The translations under genes were made by a program, and so were the position numbers. From positions 1-5,778 of the forward strand of contig JAJFMR010000212.1 of NCBI GenBank assembly GCA_020696915.1: 5,778 nt of DNA, in the 5' to 3' direction. Below, piece after piece: positions 1 through 4,876 of the stretch. A model generated the notes under the pieces. The model did no database searches and had not been told where the DNA came from. It worked only from the letters and a program-made list of their open reading frames with translations. The DNA is from Rhizobiaceae bacterium. Its GTDB lineage: Bacteria > Pseudomonadota > Alphaproteobacteria > Rhizobiales > Rhizobiaceae. Positions within the stretch are counted from its first letter, which is position 1. Each line of letters starts with the position of its first letter.

Positions 1-285
1 GGCTGGTGCGAGGTGCCTGACGACCGCAACTATAATCGTCCCGTCAAGATTCCCTATGGCGCGAGCCACGAGACCATGTGCCGCAGCGACCGGCTCTATG
101 ACTACTGCCTGGTGCTCGGCTGGAACATATCGCCGCGCCGGCGTGGCCGGGGAAGCGCGATTTTCTTTCACCTGGCCCGCCCCGATTTTTCCCCCACGCA
201 AGGCTGCGTGGCGATCACCGGGGCGGCCATGGCCCGCCTGCTGCCGTTCCTGTCGCGTGACTGCGTGGTGACGGTCGGCCGCTGA
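1..285 (+). CDS. L,D-transpeptidase (YkuD-domain) family protein, C-terminal part only
   Basis: This is the 3' end of a gene that begins before the window; frame 1 is open from base 1 to the TGA at 283-285, giving 94 codons. YkuD-fold enzymes use a catalytic cysteine to make or exchange L,D (3-3) cross-links in periplasmic peptidoglycan, or to attach or remove partners at diaminopimelate. What is visible is the catalytic half: a conserved His at visible codon 57 (FFHLARP) and the active-site segment SPTQGCVAI with Cys at codon 69. That pattern is typical of the COG3786-like YkuD subgroup rather than of the longer ErfK/YbiS proteins. The canonical (S/T)HGC motif appears as TQGC, and the His-Cys spacing is short. 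The signal peptide and any cell-wall-binding domain would lie upstream and cannot be judged. A GTG at 13 is internal, because the preceding codons (GWCEV) are part of the domain. Family assignment is firm; the exact reaction is inference. Confidence 0.85.
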   Translation, partial: GWCEVPDDRNYNRPVKIPYGASHETMCRSDRLYDYCLVLGWNISPRRRGRGSAIFFHLARPDFSPTQGCVAITGAAMARLLPFLSRDCVVTVGR

Positions 286-295
286 GCGCGCTGGT

Positions 296-325
296 CCGCG
301 GGCGCCGAACTTCTCGGAACCGCGG
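296..325. terminator. Hairpin between convergent genes, possible bidirectional terminator
   Basis: Two CCGCGG copies (296-301 and 320-325) can pair as an outer 6-bp stem. Inside them, CCGA (305-308) pairs with TCGG (314-317) around a 5-nt ACTTC loop, leaving a small GCG/AA internal loop. The element starts 10 nt after the transpeptidase stop and ends 12 nt from the stop of the opposing small gene, where a shared terminator would be expected. No T-run follows on either strand, so it is not a classical intrinsic terminator. It could be a pause or RNA-stabilising structure, or chance in GC-rich DNA. Confidence 0.35.
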
Positions 326-337
326 GGGAGCGAGCCG

Positions 338-541
338 CTACCGTGGGACCTGGTGTCCGCTTGCTTTCACCGGAAACGACAGGACGTCCGCGGCGTAGCG
401 CTTAGTGTATTCCGCCTGGGCGACCGCTTCGATCAGGAGGTCGATCGCGGCACGGGACTGCACGCTGGTTTCGTCCTCGCCGGACAGCCGCAGCCACGCC
501 TGCTCCAGGTATTCTCGTGCCAGCGCGAATTCTGACGGCAT
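338..541 (-). CDS. Small conserved-looking hypothetical protein, 67 aa
   Basis: I do not recognise the family. The predicted protein begins MPSEFALAREY and is mostly two amphipathic helices (about residues 3-18 and 27-46) separated by an acidic linker (GEDETS), followed by a basic, Pro-containing tail. It has no signal peptide, membrane segment or cysteine. The ATG at 541 is chosen because it is preceded by a perfect GGAGG five bases upstream. The frame stays open to 598, but those extra residues (MAVREAHSNRAGG...) look like untranslated leader. The balanced acidic/hydrophobic helix composition differs from the Arg/Pro-rich shadow frames around it, which supports a real gene. It is alone on its strand here: convergent with the transpeptidase gene and 250 bp downstream of DUF1761. 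Function unknown; a small cytosolic helical protein, possibly a partner or adaptor, is only a guess. Confidence 0.65.
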   Translation of the reverse strand: MPSEFALAREYLEQAWLRLSGEDETSVQSRAAIDLLIEAVAQAEYTKRYAADVLSFPVKASGHQVPR

Positions 542-546
542 GCTCG

Positions 547-551
547 CCTCC
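547..551 (-). promoter_or_regulatory. Ribosome-binding site of the 67-aa gene
   Basis: GGAGG (minus strand) with a 5-nt spacer to the ATG at 541. It fixes the start of the small gene and argues against the longer reading frame beginning at 598. Confidence 0.6.
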
Positions 552-603
552 ACGTCGCGCCCCCCGGCTCTGTTGGAGTGTGCCTCCCGAACAGCCAAGA
601 CGG

Positions 604-633
604 AGTAAATCGGGATGCCCGCATTTGATGCAA
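604..633 (-). promoter_or_regulatory. Possible weak sigma70-type promoter for the 67-aa gene
   Basis: On the minus strand, TTGCAT (633-628) is followed after 18 nt by TTTACT (609-604); these match the -35 and -10 consensus at 3/6 and 4/6 positions. It lies in the least GC-rich part of the window, 62 nt upstream of the chosen ATG. A GCAT-TTG-ATGC palindrome (621-631) overlaps the -35 side. The match is weak and the call rests mainly on position. Confidence 0.2.
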
Positions 634-660
634 GTTGAAGGGACCGCTAACTTAAGCCGC

Positions 661-707
661 CATCCGCTCCGAAGCGTCGGATCGAAAAGTGGAATCGCCT
701 TCGGATG
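661..707. repeat. Cluster of short inverted repeats in the intergenic region 542-791
   Basis: CATCCG (661-666) can pair either with CGGAT at 678-682 or with CGGATG at 702-707. Inside the shorter arrangement the minus strand reads CGCT-TCGG-AGCG, a small 4-bp hairpin. The alternative pairings could form mutually exclusive RNA structures in the leader of the 67-aa gene if transcription starts far upstream. The arms are only 5-6 bp, so chance is a serious alternative. I see no gene in the rest of the 250-bp gap. Confidence 0.25.
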
Positions 708-791
708 AATTCCGTTGCGCAACCAAGTGGCCGCAGCGGTAAAGCGTATGTCTTCGTTCCTGCGCCTGTGCGTTTCCATCAGCGCACCCCC

Positions 792-1199
792 CTAGACCCC
801 CCACCAGCCGATGATCGCTCCGGCAATGAGAAGAACGCCGAGCCAGTGCCCGCCGTCGATCAGCGTCAGATCCCAGCCGAAGCCCTGGTACCGGTGATTG
901 ACGACAATCACGGTTGCGACGAAGCCGGCCCAGATGATGGCTCCGGAAACGACGCCGTTCCACAGGGTGACCTGGCCGGTGCCGAGATGGCCGATGGCGC
1001 CGGCCAGCACATAGGCAATGACGAGATCGGCGACGAGGCTGATGACGAAAGGCCCCGCGCGCACGACGATGGCGTCCTGATCGATTCGAGCCGCCTTCAT
1101 CCACTTGCTGCCGAGCAAGCCATACCAGGCTGCGCCCCACAGCCAAGCCGCGGCCGCCGCGACGATGACCGCAAGATAATTGGTGCCGGCGTGAACCAT
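792..1199 (-). CDS. DUF1761 family integral membrane protein
   Basis: A 135-aa polytopic inner-membrane protein of unknown function, recognised as DUF1761. Four hydrophobic segments are visible: about residues 8-29, 50-69, 80-101 and 117-134. The family hallmark after helix 1 is present as WGAAWYGLLGSKWM (21-34), and the conserved end of helix 3 into the NHRYQGFGW loop is also seen (101-109). It ends GWWGV, normal for the family. The ATG at 1199 is chosen because GGAGG stands five bases upstream; a GTG at 1211 overlaps that site and is rejected. It follows the methyltransferase gene on the same strand after 51 bp, so it may be a distal operon member or be expressed separately. The stop codon sits between two G6 runs on the coding strand. 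Family call firm, role unknown. Confidence 0.85.
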   Translation of the reverse strand: MVHAGTNYLAVIVAAAAAWLWGAAWYGLLGSKWMKAARIDQDAIVVRAGPFVISLVADLVIAYVLAGAIGHLGTGQVTLWNGVVSGAIIWAGFVATVIVVNHRYQGFGWDLTLIDGGHWLGVLLIAGAIIGWWGV

Positions 1200-1204
1200 C
1201 CCCG

Positions 1205-1209
1205 CCTCC
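1205..1209 (-). promoter_or_regulatory. Ribosome-binding site of the DUF1761 gene
   Basis: GGAGG on the minus strand, 5 nt before the ATG at 1199. It decides the start against the GTG at 1211, which would overlap the site. Confidence 0.6.
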
Positions 1210-1219
1210 ACAGCTTGAA

Positions 1220-1243
1220 GCGGCGGATTTGAGCGATCGCCGC
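1220..1243 (-). terminator. Weak hairpin after the methyltransferase gene
   Basis: On the minus strand GCGGCG (1243-1238) can pair with CGCCGC (1225-1220) around a 12-nt loop, starting 7 nt past the methyltransferase stop. Only TT follows the stem, so any termination would be partial. It could reduce transcription into DUF1761 or simply be a GC-rich chance stem. Confidence 0.2.
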
Positions 1244-1250
1244 GGACGCG

Positions 1251-1946
1251 TCAAGTGAAACGCCACACCGTCGTGCGCTTGATTTCGCAATCCTCCAGAG
1301 CGAGGCTGACCGGCACCTGGTATTCCGCGAGCCGCGCGAGCTTCCCGGCGGGCAGATAGGCGCGGCCGGGATCACCGACGAGAACGTCCGCGCCACGGCG
1401 GACGAGCGCCGAAAACCATGGGACCAGACGATCGGCGAGCGCCCGGTCGTAAAAGACGTCGCCGGCAAGCACGCAGTCCCAGCCCTCGTCCCGGCCGACC
1501 ATGTCCGCGCCGGAGAAGTCCACCGAAGCCGCGTTGGCGGCCGCATTCAGACGTGTTGCCGCGGCGGCGAAGGGATCGGTGTCGGCGGCCACGACACGGA
1601 TTGCGCCGGCCTTGCTTGCCGCTATGGCGACCACGCCCGAACCGGTGGCAAAGTCGAGCACCGTCTTTCCGGCCACGAGTGCGGGCCGGTCCAGGATATG
1701 GCGCGCCAACCCCTGCCCGCCCGCCCATGCAAACGCCCAGAAAGGCGGCGGCAGGCCGATTTCCGCCAGTTCCTGTTCGGTCCTTCGCCACAGATCGTGG
1801 GCCTCGCTGGCCAGGTGAAGGCCGATCGACGGAACATGGGGCGGAAATGCGAAAGTGGTGTTGTCGAGGATGAAGCGGTCCAGCTTCGAGGTGCGTTGCG
1901 CTCCGGACCGAGGTGTGGTGCTTCTCCGGCTCGGCAGGGCCTGCAT
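1251..1946 (-). CDS. Class I SAM-dependent methyltransferase, METTL20/ETFBKMT-like (predicted ETF-beta lysine methyltransferase)
   Basis: A 231-aa seven-beta-strand methyltransferase. Visible signatures: the substrate-side motif PPFWAFAWAGGQ (67-78), SAM-binding motif I LDFATGSG (97-104), the acidic post-II residue in ADTDP (121-125), motif IV-like AGDVFYD (161-167), and the late motifs GDPGRAY (191-197) and TTVWRF (225-230). From memory, human ETFBKMT has the same run (PFWA.YWPGGQ, GDMFYDEDLAD, VLIGDPGR, TTSTVWGF). On this I infer that the substrate is lysine(s) on the beta subunit of electron transfer flavoprotein; an Agrobacterium member of the family is known to be active. Other protein substrates remain possible. 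The start ATG shares one base with the EVE stop (TGATG), implying translational coupling; no good ribosome-binding site is seen. Residues 1-20 are Ser/Arg-rich and poorly structured. The frame continues open upstream to 2126 inside the EVE gene, but that part looks like shadow sequence. Confidence 0.85.
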   Translation of the reverse strand: MQALPSRRSTTPRSGAQRTSKLDRFILDNTTFAFPPHVPSIGLHLASEAHDLWRRTEQELAEIGLPPPFWAFAWAGGQGLARHILDRPALVAGKTVLDFATGSGVVAIAASKAGAIRVVAADTDPFAAAATRLNAAANAASVDFSGADMVGRDEGWDCVLAGDVFYDRALADRLVPWFSALVRRGADVLVGDPGRAYLPAGKLARLAEYQVPVSLALEDCEIKRTTVWRFT

Positions 1947-2371
1947 CAGGGCGCGGGCGTCAGGCCGCCCATTCGGCAGACCTCTATCCATTCGTCGCGG
2001 GTTACCGGCTGCACCGAAAGGCGTCCCAGGCGGACCAGCGCCATGTCCGCAAGCTTCGGGTTCTTCTTGATCGCATCGAGGTTCGGCGGAGCCGGCATGT
2101 CGCGCACGGCGCGGATATCGACGCAATCCCAGCGGGCATCCTCGGTCGTGCTGTCCTGGTGCGCCTCGGCGATGATCTCGACGATGCCGACGATGTCGAG
2201 CCCGTCATTGGAATGGTAGAAGAAGCCGAGATCGCCGACCTTCATGGCGCGCATATGGTTGCGCGCGGCGTAGTTCCGAACCCCGTCCCATTGCGTACCC
2301 TCCTGGCCCTTCTTCTTCAGCATCTCGAAGGAGAAGGTGGAAGGTTCCGATTTGAACAGCCAATAATGCAT
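1946..2371 (-). CDS. EVE domain-containing protein (THYN1-like)
   Basis: A 141-aa single-domain protein consisting of the PUA-like EVE fold. It shows the family landmarks in order: YWLFKSEP (3-10), WDGVRNYAARN (28-38), MKVGD (43-47), FYHSN (51-55), a WDCVDIRAV strand (81-89) and RLSVQPVT (117-124). These match, from memory, human thymocyte nuclear protein 1. EVE domains have an aromatic pocket and are thought to recognise modified bases in DNA or RNA; in proteobacteria the small stand-alone form is common and its ligand is unsettled. The ATG at 2371 is preceded by GGAGG at five bases and places YWLFKSEP right at the N terminus; upstream in-frame sequence to 2512 overlaps the YciI gene and is shadow. 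It starts 13 nt after the YciI stop and its own stop overlaps the methyltransferase start. Family identity very likely; role inferred as nucleic-acid binding. Confidence 0.92.
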   Translation of the reverse strand: MHYWLFKSEPSTFSFEMLKKKGQEGTQWDGVRNYAARNHMRAMKVGDLGFFYHSNDGLDIVGIVEIIAEAHQDSTTEDARWDCVDIRAVRDMPAPPNLDAIKKNPKLADMALVRLGRLSVQPVTRDEWIEVCRMGGLTPAP

Positions 2372-2376
2372 GCCTG

Positions 2377-2381
2377 CCTCC
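2377..2381 (-). promoter_or_regulatory. Ribosome-binding site of the EVE gene
   Basis: GGAGG on the minus strand, 5 nt before the ATG at 2371, lying in the 13-nt gap after the YciI stop. It fixes the EVE start. Confidence 0.6.
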
Positions 2382-2384
2382 GGT

Positions 2385-2693
2385 TCATGCCTGCCTGTCA
2401 GGATTCTGCGGCTTGTTGAAGACCCAGTTCCAGCGCCGGATGTCGACCTCCTGGAAAAGCCCGGCGCGCGCGTAGGGATCCCTGCCGGCGATCGCCCCTG
2501 CGGCCTCCGCATCCTCGGCCTCGATCACGACCAGGCTGCCGCAGGGCTTTTCCTCGTCGTCGAGATACGGCCCGGCGAACTTCAGCACGCCGCTCGAATT
2601 GAGATCATCGAGATAGGCGACATGATCGGGGCGCACGTCGAGCCGCAGCTGCAGCTGCCCGGGGCGGTCCTTGCAATTCACTGCAAACAGCAT
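2385..2693 (-). CDS. YciI family protein
   Basis: A 102-aa protein of the YciI family, a small ferredoxin-like alpha/beta fold usually forming dimers, with a conserved His suggestive of catalysis but no agreed reaction. Visible features are the N-terminal strand MLFAVNCKD, the conserved His in RPDHVAYL (21-28), AGPYLD (40-45), the strand GSLVVIEA (52-59), RDPYARAGLF (71-80) and the closing VDIRRWNWVFNKP (83-95). I chose the ATG at 2693 because family members start directly at MLFA and GAGG lies six bases upstream. An alternative ATG at 2717 would add MTVETRTT and overlap the gpsA stop as ATGA, which is also credible for a coupled operon. Neighbours: gpsA ends 20 nt before the chosen start, EVE begins 13 nt after the stop. 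It has no membrane segment; cytosolic. Confidence 0.88.
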   Translation of the reverse strand: MLFAVNCKDRPGQLQLRLDVRPDHVAYLDDLNSSGVLKFAGPYLDDEEKPCGSLVVIEAEDAEAAGAIAGRDPYARAGLFQEVDIRRWNWVFNKPQNPDRQA

Positions 2694-2713
2694 CGTCGTC
2701 CTCGTTTCCACAG

Positions 2714-3697
2714 TCATTCGGATTCTGCCTTGAGCGGCCTCGACATCAGCGCGTCGACCGCCTCCTGAATGGTGATCGAGCCCTCGAGTATGGAAGCGAC
2801 TGCCGCGACGATCGGCGCGTCGAGGCCGCGCTCGCGGGCAATTCGCGCCGCTACTCCAGCCGTCGCCACACCCTCCGCCAGCGGCAGGTTGGCCAGGCTT
2901 TGGCCGCGTCCGATCGCCAGACCGTATGCGAAGTTGCGCGACTGCGCCGAGGAACAGGTGAGCAGCAGGTCGCCCAGTCCCGACAGGCCCATCATTGTTT
3001 CCGGTTCGGCCCCGAAGGTCTGGCCGATCCGCCTCAGTTCGGCAAAGCCCCTGGTGACCATGCCAGCCTGCGCGCTGGCGCCAAGGCCGGCCCCGGCGAC
3101 CGCGCCGGCGGCGATCGCGAAGACGTTCTTCAACGCCCCGCCGGTTTCGACGCCAGTGAGATCCCCGCTCGAATAACAGCGAAACCGGTCGGTGGAGAAT
3201 TGCCGTGCCAGCTCTGCGGCGAGCTCAACGCGCCGCGCGGCCGTCACGACGGCGGTCGGCAGGCCGCGCGCCACGTCGACCGCGAAGCTCGGCCCCGAGA
3301 GCGCGGCGACGGGGTTGCCGGGAAGGACGCTCTCCGAAACCGCCGAGAGGCGCATTCCGGTGCCGCCCTCGATGCCTTTTGCGCAGAGTACCACCGGAAT
3401 GCCTGGAGGCATGCTGCCGGAGGCGCTGCCAAGCACACTGCGCAAGGACTGCGCCGGGACGGCGGCAAGCACGCAGCGCGCGCCGTCGAGCGCCGGCCCG
3501 AGCGCCATGCCGGCGGCAATCGGAGCGAAGCGGATCCCGGGCAGGTAGCGACGGTTCTCGCCGCGACCGAGGTCGGCGACGGTTTTCTCGTCGCGCGACC
3601 ACAGCCGGACCGCATGCCCGGCTCTGGTCATCTGCACTGCCAGTGCAGTGCCCCAGGCGCCGCTGCCCAGAATTGCGACGTGAAGAGCGCCGCTCAT
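2714..3697 (-). CDS. gpsA: Glycerol-3-phosphate dehydrogenase [NAD(P)+]
   Basis: Reduces dihydroxyacetone phosphate to sn-glycerol 3-phosphate with NAD(P)H in the cytosol, supplying the backbone for phospholipids. The 327-aa length is normal. The Rossmann nucleotide-binding loop is GSGAWGTALA (11-20). Further family motifs are the conserved Lys in LCAKGIEGGTG (Lys107), SGPSFAVDVA (134-143), the catalytic Lys190 in GGALKNVFAIAAG, MVTRGFAEL (213-221), GLSGLGDLLLTC (237-248) and SRNFAYG (253-259), whose Arg-Asn pair binds substrate phosphate. The ATG at 3697 overlaps the tsaD stop as ATGA and puts the Rossmann loop at the expected position; the frame remains open to 3901 inside tsaD but that extension is Arg-rich shadow sequence. 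Coupled translation with tsaD is likely. The tsaD-gpsA pairing is common in alphaproteobacteria. All key residues I can judge are present. Confidence 0.97.
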   Translation of the reverse strand: MSGALHVAILGSGAWGTALAVQMTRAGHAVRLWSRDEKTVADLGRGENRRYLPGIRFAPIAAGMALGPALDGARCVLAAVPAQSLRSVLGSASGSMPPGIPVVLCAKGIEGGTGMRLSAVSESVLPGNPVAALSGPSFAVDVARGLPTAVVTAARRVELAAELARQFSTDRFRCYSSGDLTGVETGGALKNVFAIAAGAVAGAGLGASAQAGMVTRGFAELRRIGQTFGAEPETMMGLSGLGDLLLTCSSAQSRNFAYGLAIGRGQSLANLPLAEGVATAGVAARIARERGLDAPIVAAVASILEGSITIQEAVDALMSRPLKAESE

Positions 3698-4797
3698 GCC
3701 TTGGCTCCGCGCCGTCCGGATCCGACGACGGGTGCCGAAACCTCGTCGAGCGGCCATCGCGAGCGCGGGGCAAACGCGAAGCCGTCGGTCTCGGCAAGCC
3801 CGGCGGTGATCCGTTCTATGCCTGCCCAGGCAATCATTGCCGCATTGTCCGTGCACAGCGCCGCCGGCGGGGCGACGAAGCGGAAGCCGAACCCCCGGCA
3901 CTGCCTGTCGAGCGCCGCCCTGATCTCGCGATTCGACGCCACCCCGCCGGCCACGACCAGGACCGGCGCTTCGATCACGGCGAATTGTTGCCGGAAACGC
4001 GCCAGACTTCTGGCGACGCGGTCGGCCAGCGCATCCGACACCGCTGCCTGGAACGATGCGCAGATGTCGGCAACGTCCGCGTCCGACAGCGGGGCGGCGT
4101 CGGTGGCTGCCTGCCGCACTGCCGTCTTCAGGCCGGAGAAGGAGAAATCCGGTTGCGCCGCCCCTTTCATCGGACGGGGGAAGGCGAAACGGGCAGCGTC
4201 GCCGGCCTGCGCCGCCCTTTCGACGCTGGGTCCGCCGGGATAGGGCAGCCCGAGCAGCTTGGCGGTCTTGTCAAAGGCCTCGCCCAGCGCGTCGTCGACC
4301 GTCGTCGCCCATCGCTGATAGTCGCCGACGCCGCGGATCAGCACGATCTGCGTGTGTCCGCCCGAAAGCAGGAGGAGCAGATAGGGGAAGGCCAGGCCAT
4401 CGGTGAGGCGCGCCGTCAGCGCATGGCCCTCCAGATGGTTGACGGGGATCAGCTTCTTGCCGGCAGCCGCGGCGATTGCCTTGGCCGTCATCAGCCCGAC
4501 GATGAGCCCGCCCACCAGGCCCGGTCCGGCAGTCGCCGCTACGGCGTCGATCTCGGACAGCGGCGTCCCGGCATCGGTGAGCGCCGCTTCGATGACGCCG
4601 TCGAGCGCCTCGACGTGGGCACGCGCCGCGATCTCCGGAACGACGCCCCCGAACGCTGCATGCTCCTCGATCTGGCTGAGAACGATGCTGGACAGGATGC
4701 CGGGACTGCCGTCGCGGAGCTCCACGACGCTGGCCGCGGTTTCGTCGCAGCTCGTCTCGATGCCGAGAACGCGGATCAATGTGTCGCGCGGTGCCAT
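3694..4797 (-). CDS. tsaD: tRNA N6-adenosine threonylcarbamoyltransferase TsaD
   Basis: Transfers the threonylcarbamoyl group from TC-AMP to A37 of ANN-reading tRNAs (t6A), working with TsaB, TsaE and TsaC, none of which is in this window. The 367-aa protein has the ASKHA fold and the Kae1/TsaD signatures: GIETSCDETAAS (12-23), GGVVPEIAARAHV (50-62), AGPGLVGGL (90-98), the metal-binding His pair in NHLEGH (His121, His125), LLSGGHTQIV (143-152), GEAFDKTAKLLGL (172-184), FSFSGLKTAV (218-227), AGGVASNREIR (283-293) and the third metal ligand in CTDNAAMIAW (Asp317). The ATG at 4797 is the best start, adding MAPRDTLIR before the first strand; a TTG six codons later is an alternative, and no strong ribosome-binding site is seen for either. 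The frame extends to 5106 opposite hemC, but this is shadow. It is the first gene of the minus-strand operon and is divergent from hemC. Confidence 0.97.
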   Translation of the reverse strand: MAPRDTLIRVLGIETSCDETAASVVELRDGSPGILSSIVLSQIEEHAAFGGVVPEIAARAHVEALDGVIEAALTDAGTPLSEIDAVAATAGPGLVGGLIVGLMTAKAIAAAAGKKLIPVNHLEGHALTARLTDGLAFPYLLLLLSGGHTQIVLIRGVGDYQRWATTVDDALGEAFDKTAKLLGLPYPGGPSVERAAQAGDAARFAFPRPMKGAAQPDFSFSGLKTAVRQAATDAAPLSDADVADICASFQAAVSDALADRVARSLARFRQQFAVIEAPVLVVAGGVASNREIRAALDRQCRGFGFRFVAPPAALCTDNAAMIAWAGIERITAGLAETDGFAFAPRSRWPLDEVSAPVVGSGRRGAKA

Positions 4798-4799
4798 GA

Positions 4800-4829
4800 T
4801 TGTCGGGGTTGCTCTTCCCGGATTAGGAT
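4800..4829 (+). promoter_or_regulatory. Possible hemC promoter
   Basis: TTGTCG (4800-4805) and TAGGAT (4824-4829) with an 18-nt spacer resemble -35/-10 boxes, leaving a leader of about 40 nt before the hemC ATG. It shares its -10 bases with the candidate tsaD promoter on the other strand, so the two could compete. Weak match; the main support is that hemC needs a promoter in this 79-bp gap or within tsaD. Confidence 0.2.
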
Positions 4830-4853
4830 AGGGGCGGCAGGAGACCCTGTCCG
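4825..4853 (-). promoter_or_regulatory. Possible sigma70-type promoter of the tsaD operon
   Basis: On the minus strand CGGACA (4853-4848) and TATCCT (4830-4825) are separated by an ideal 17 nt and match the -35/-10 consensus at 4 of 6 positions each. The -10 lies 27 nt before the tsaD ATG, allowing a leader of about 20 nt. It is the best candidate in the 79-bp divergent gap 4798-4876, but is judged by eye only. Confidence 0.35.
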
Positions 4854-4876
4854 GCCGGGGTATCACGGACCACGTC

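Noticed and set aside
402..779. Minus-strand 125-codon frame with a CxxC-like segment, as an independent gene
   Set aside because: Its second half overlaps the better-supported 67-aa gene in another frame and is Arg/Gly-rich; no clear ribosome-binding site or family. Kept only as part of the DUF1761 stop-codon observation.
705..1232. A 175-codon plus-strand open frame opposite DUF1761
   Set aside because: The minus strand encodes a clear four-helix DUF1761 protein; the plus-strand translation is a hydrophilic Asp/Arg-rich shadow.
1947..2126. N-terminal extension of the methyltransferase frame into the EVE gene, suggesting a larger protein
   Set aside because: The extension is Arg/Pro-rich shadow sequence, and the TGATG overlap at 1946 gives a natural coupled start.
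3632..3648. Perfect 8-bp inverted repeat CTGCACTG-C-CAGTGCAG inside gpsA
   Set aside because: It encodes the normal TALAVQ residues of the Rossmann helix and lies deep in coding sequence, so an operator role is unsupported; it is likely chance from the codons used.
3698..3901. N-terminal extension of gpsA inside tsaD
   Set aside because: The Rossmann loop should lie close to the N terminus, as it does with the ATG at 3697; the extra 68 residues resemble no dehydrogenase.
2900..4243. A 447-codon plus-strand open frame opposite gpsA and tsaD
   Set aside because: Same reasoning: a compositional shadow of the real minus-strand genes.
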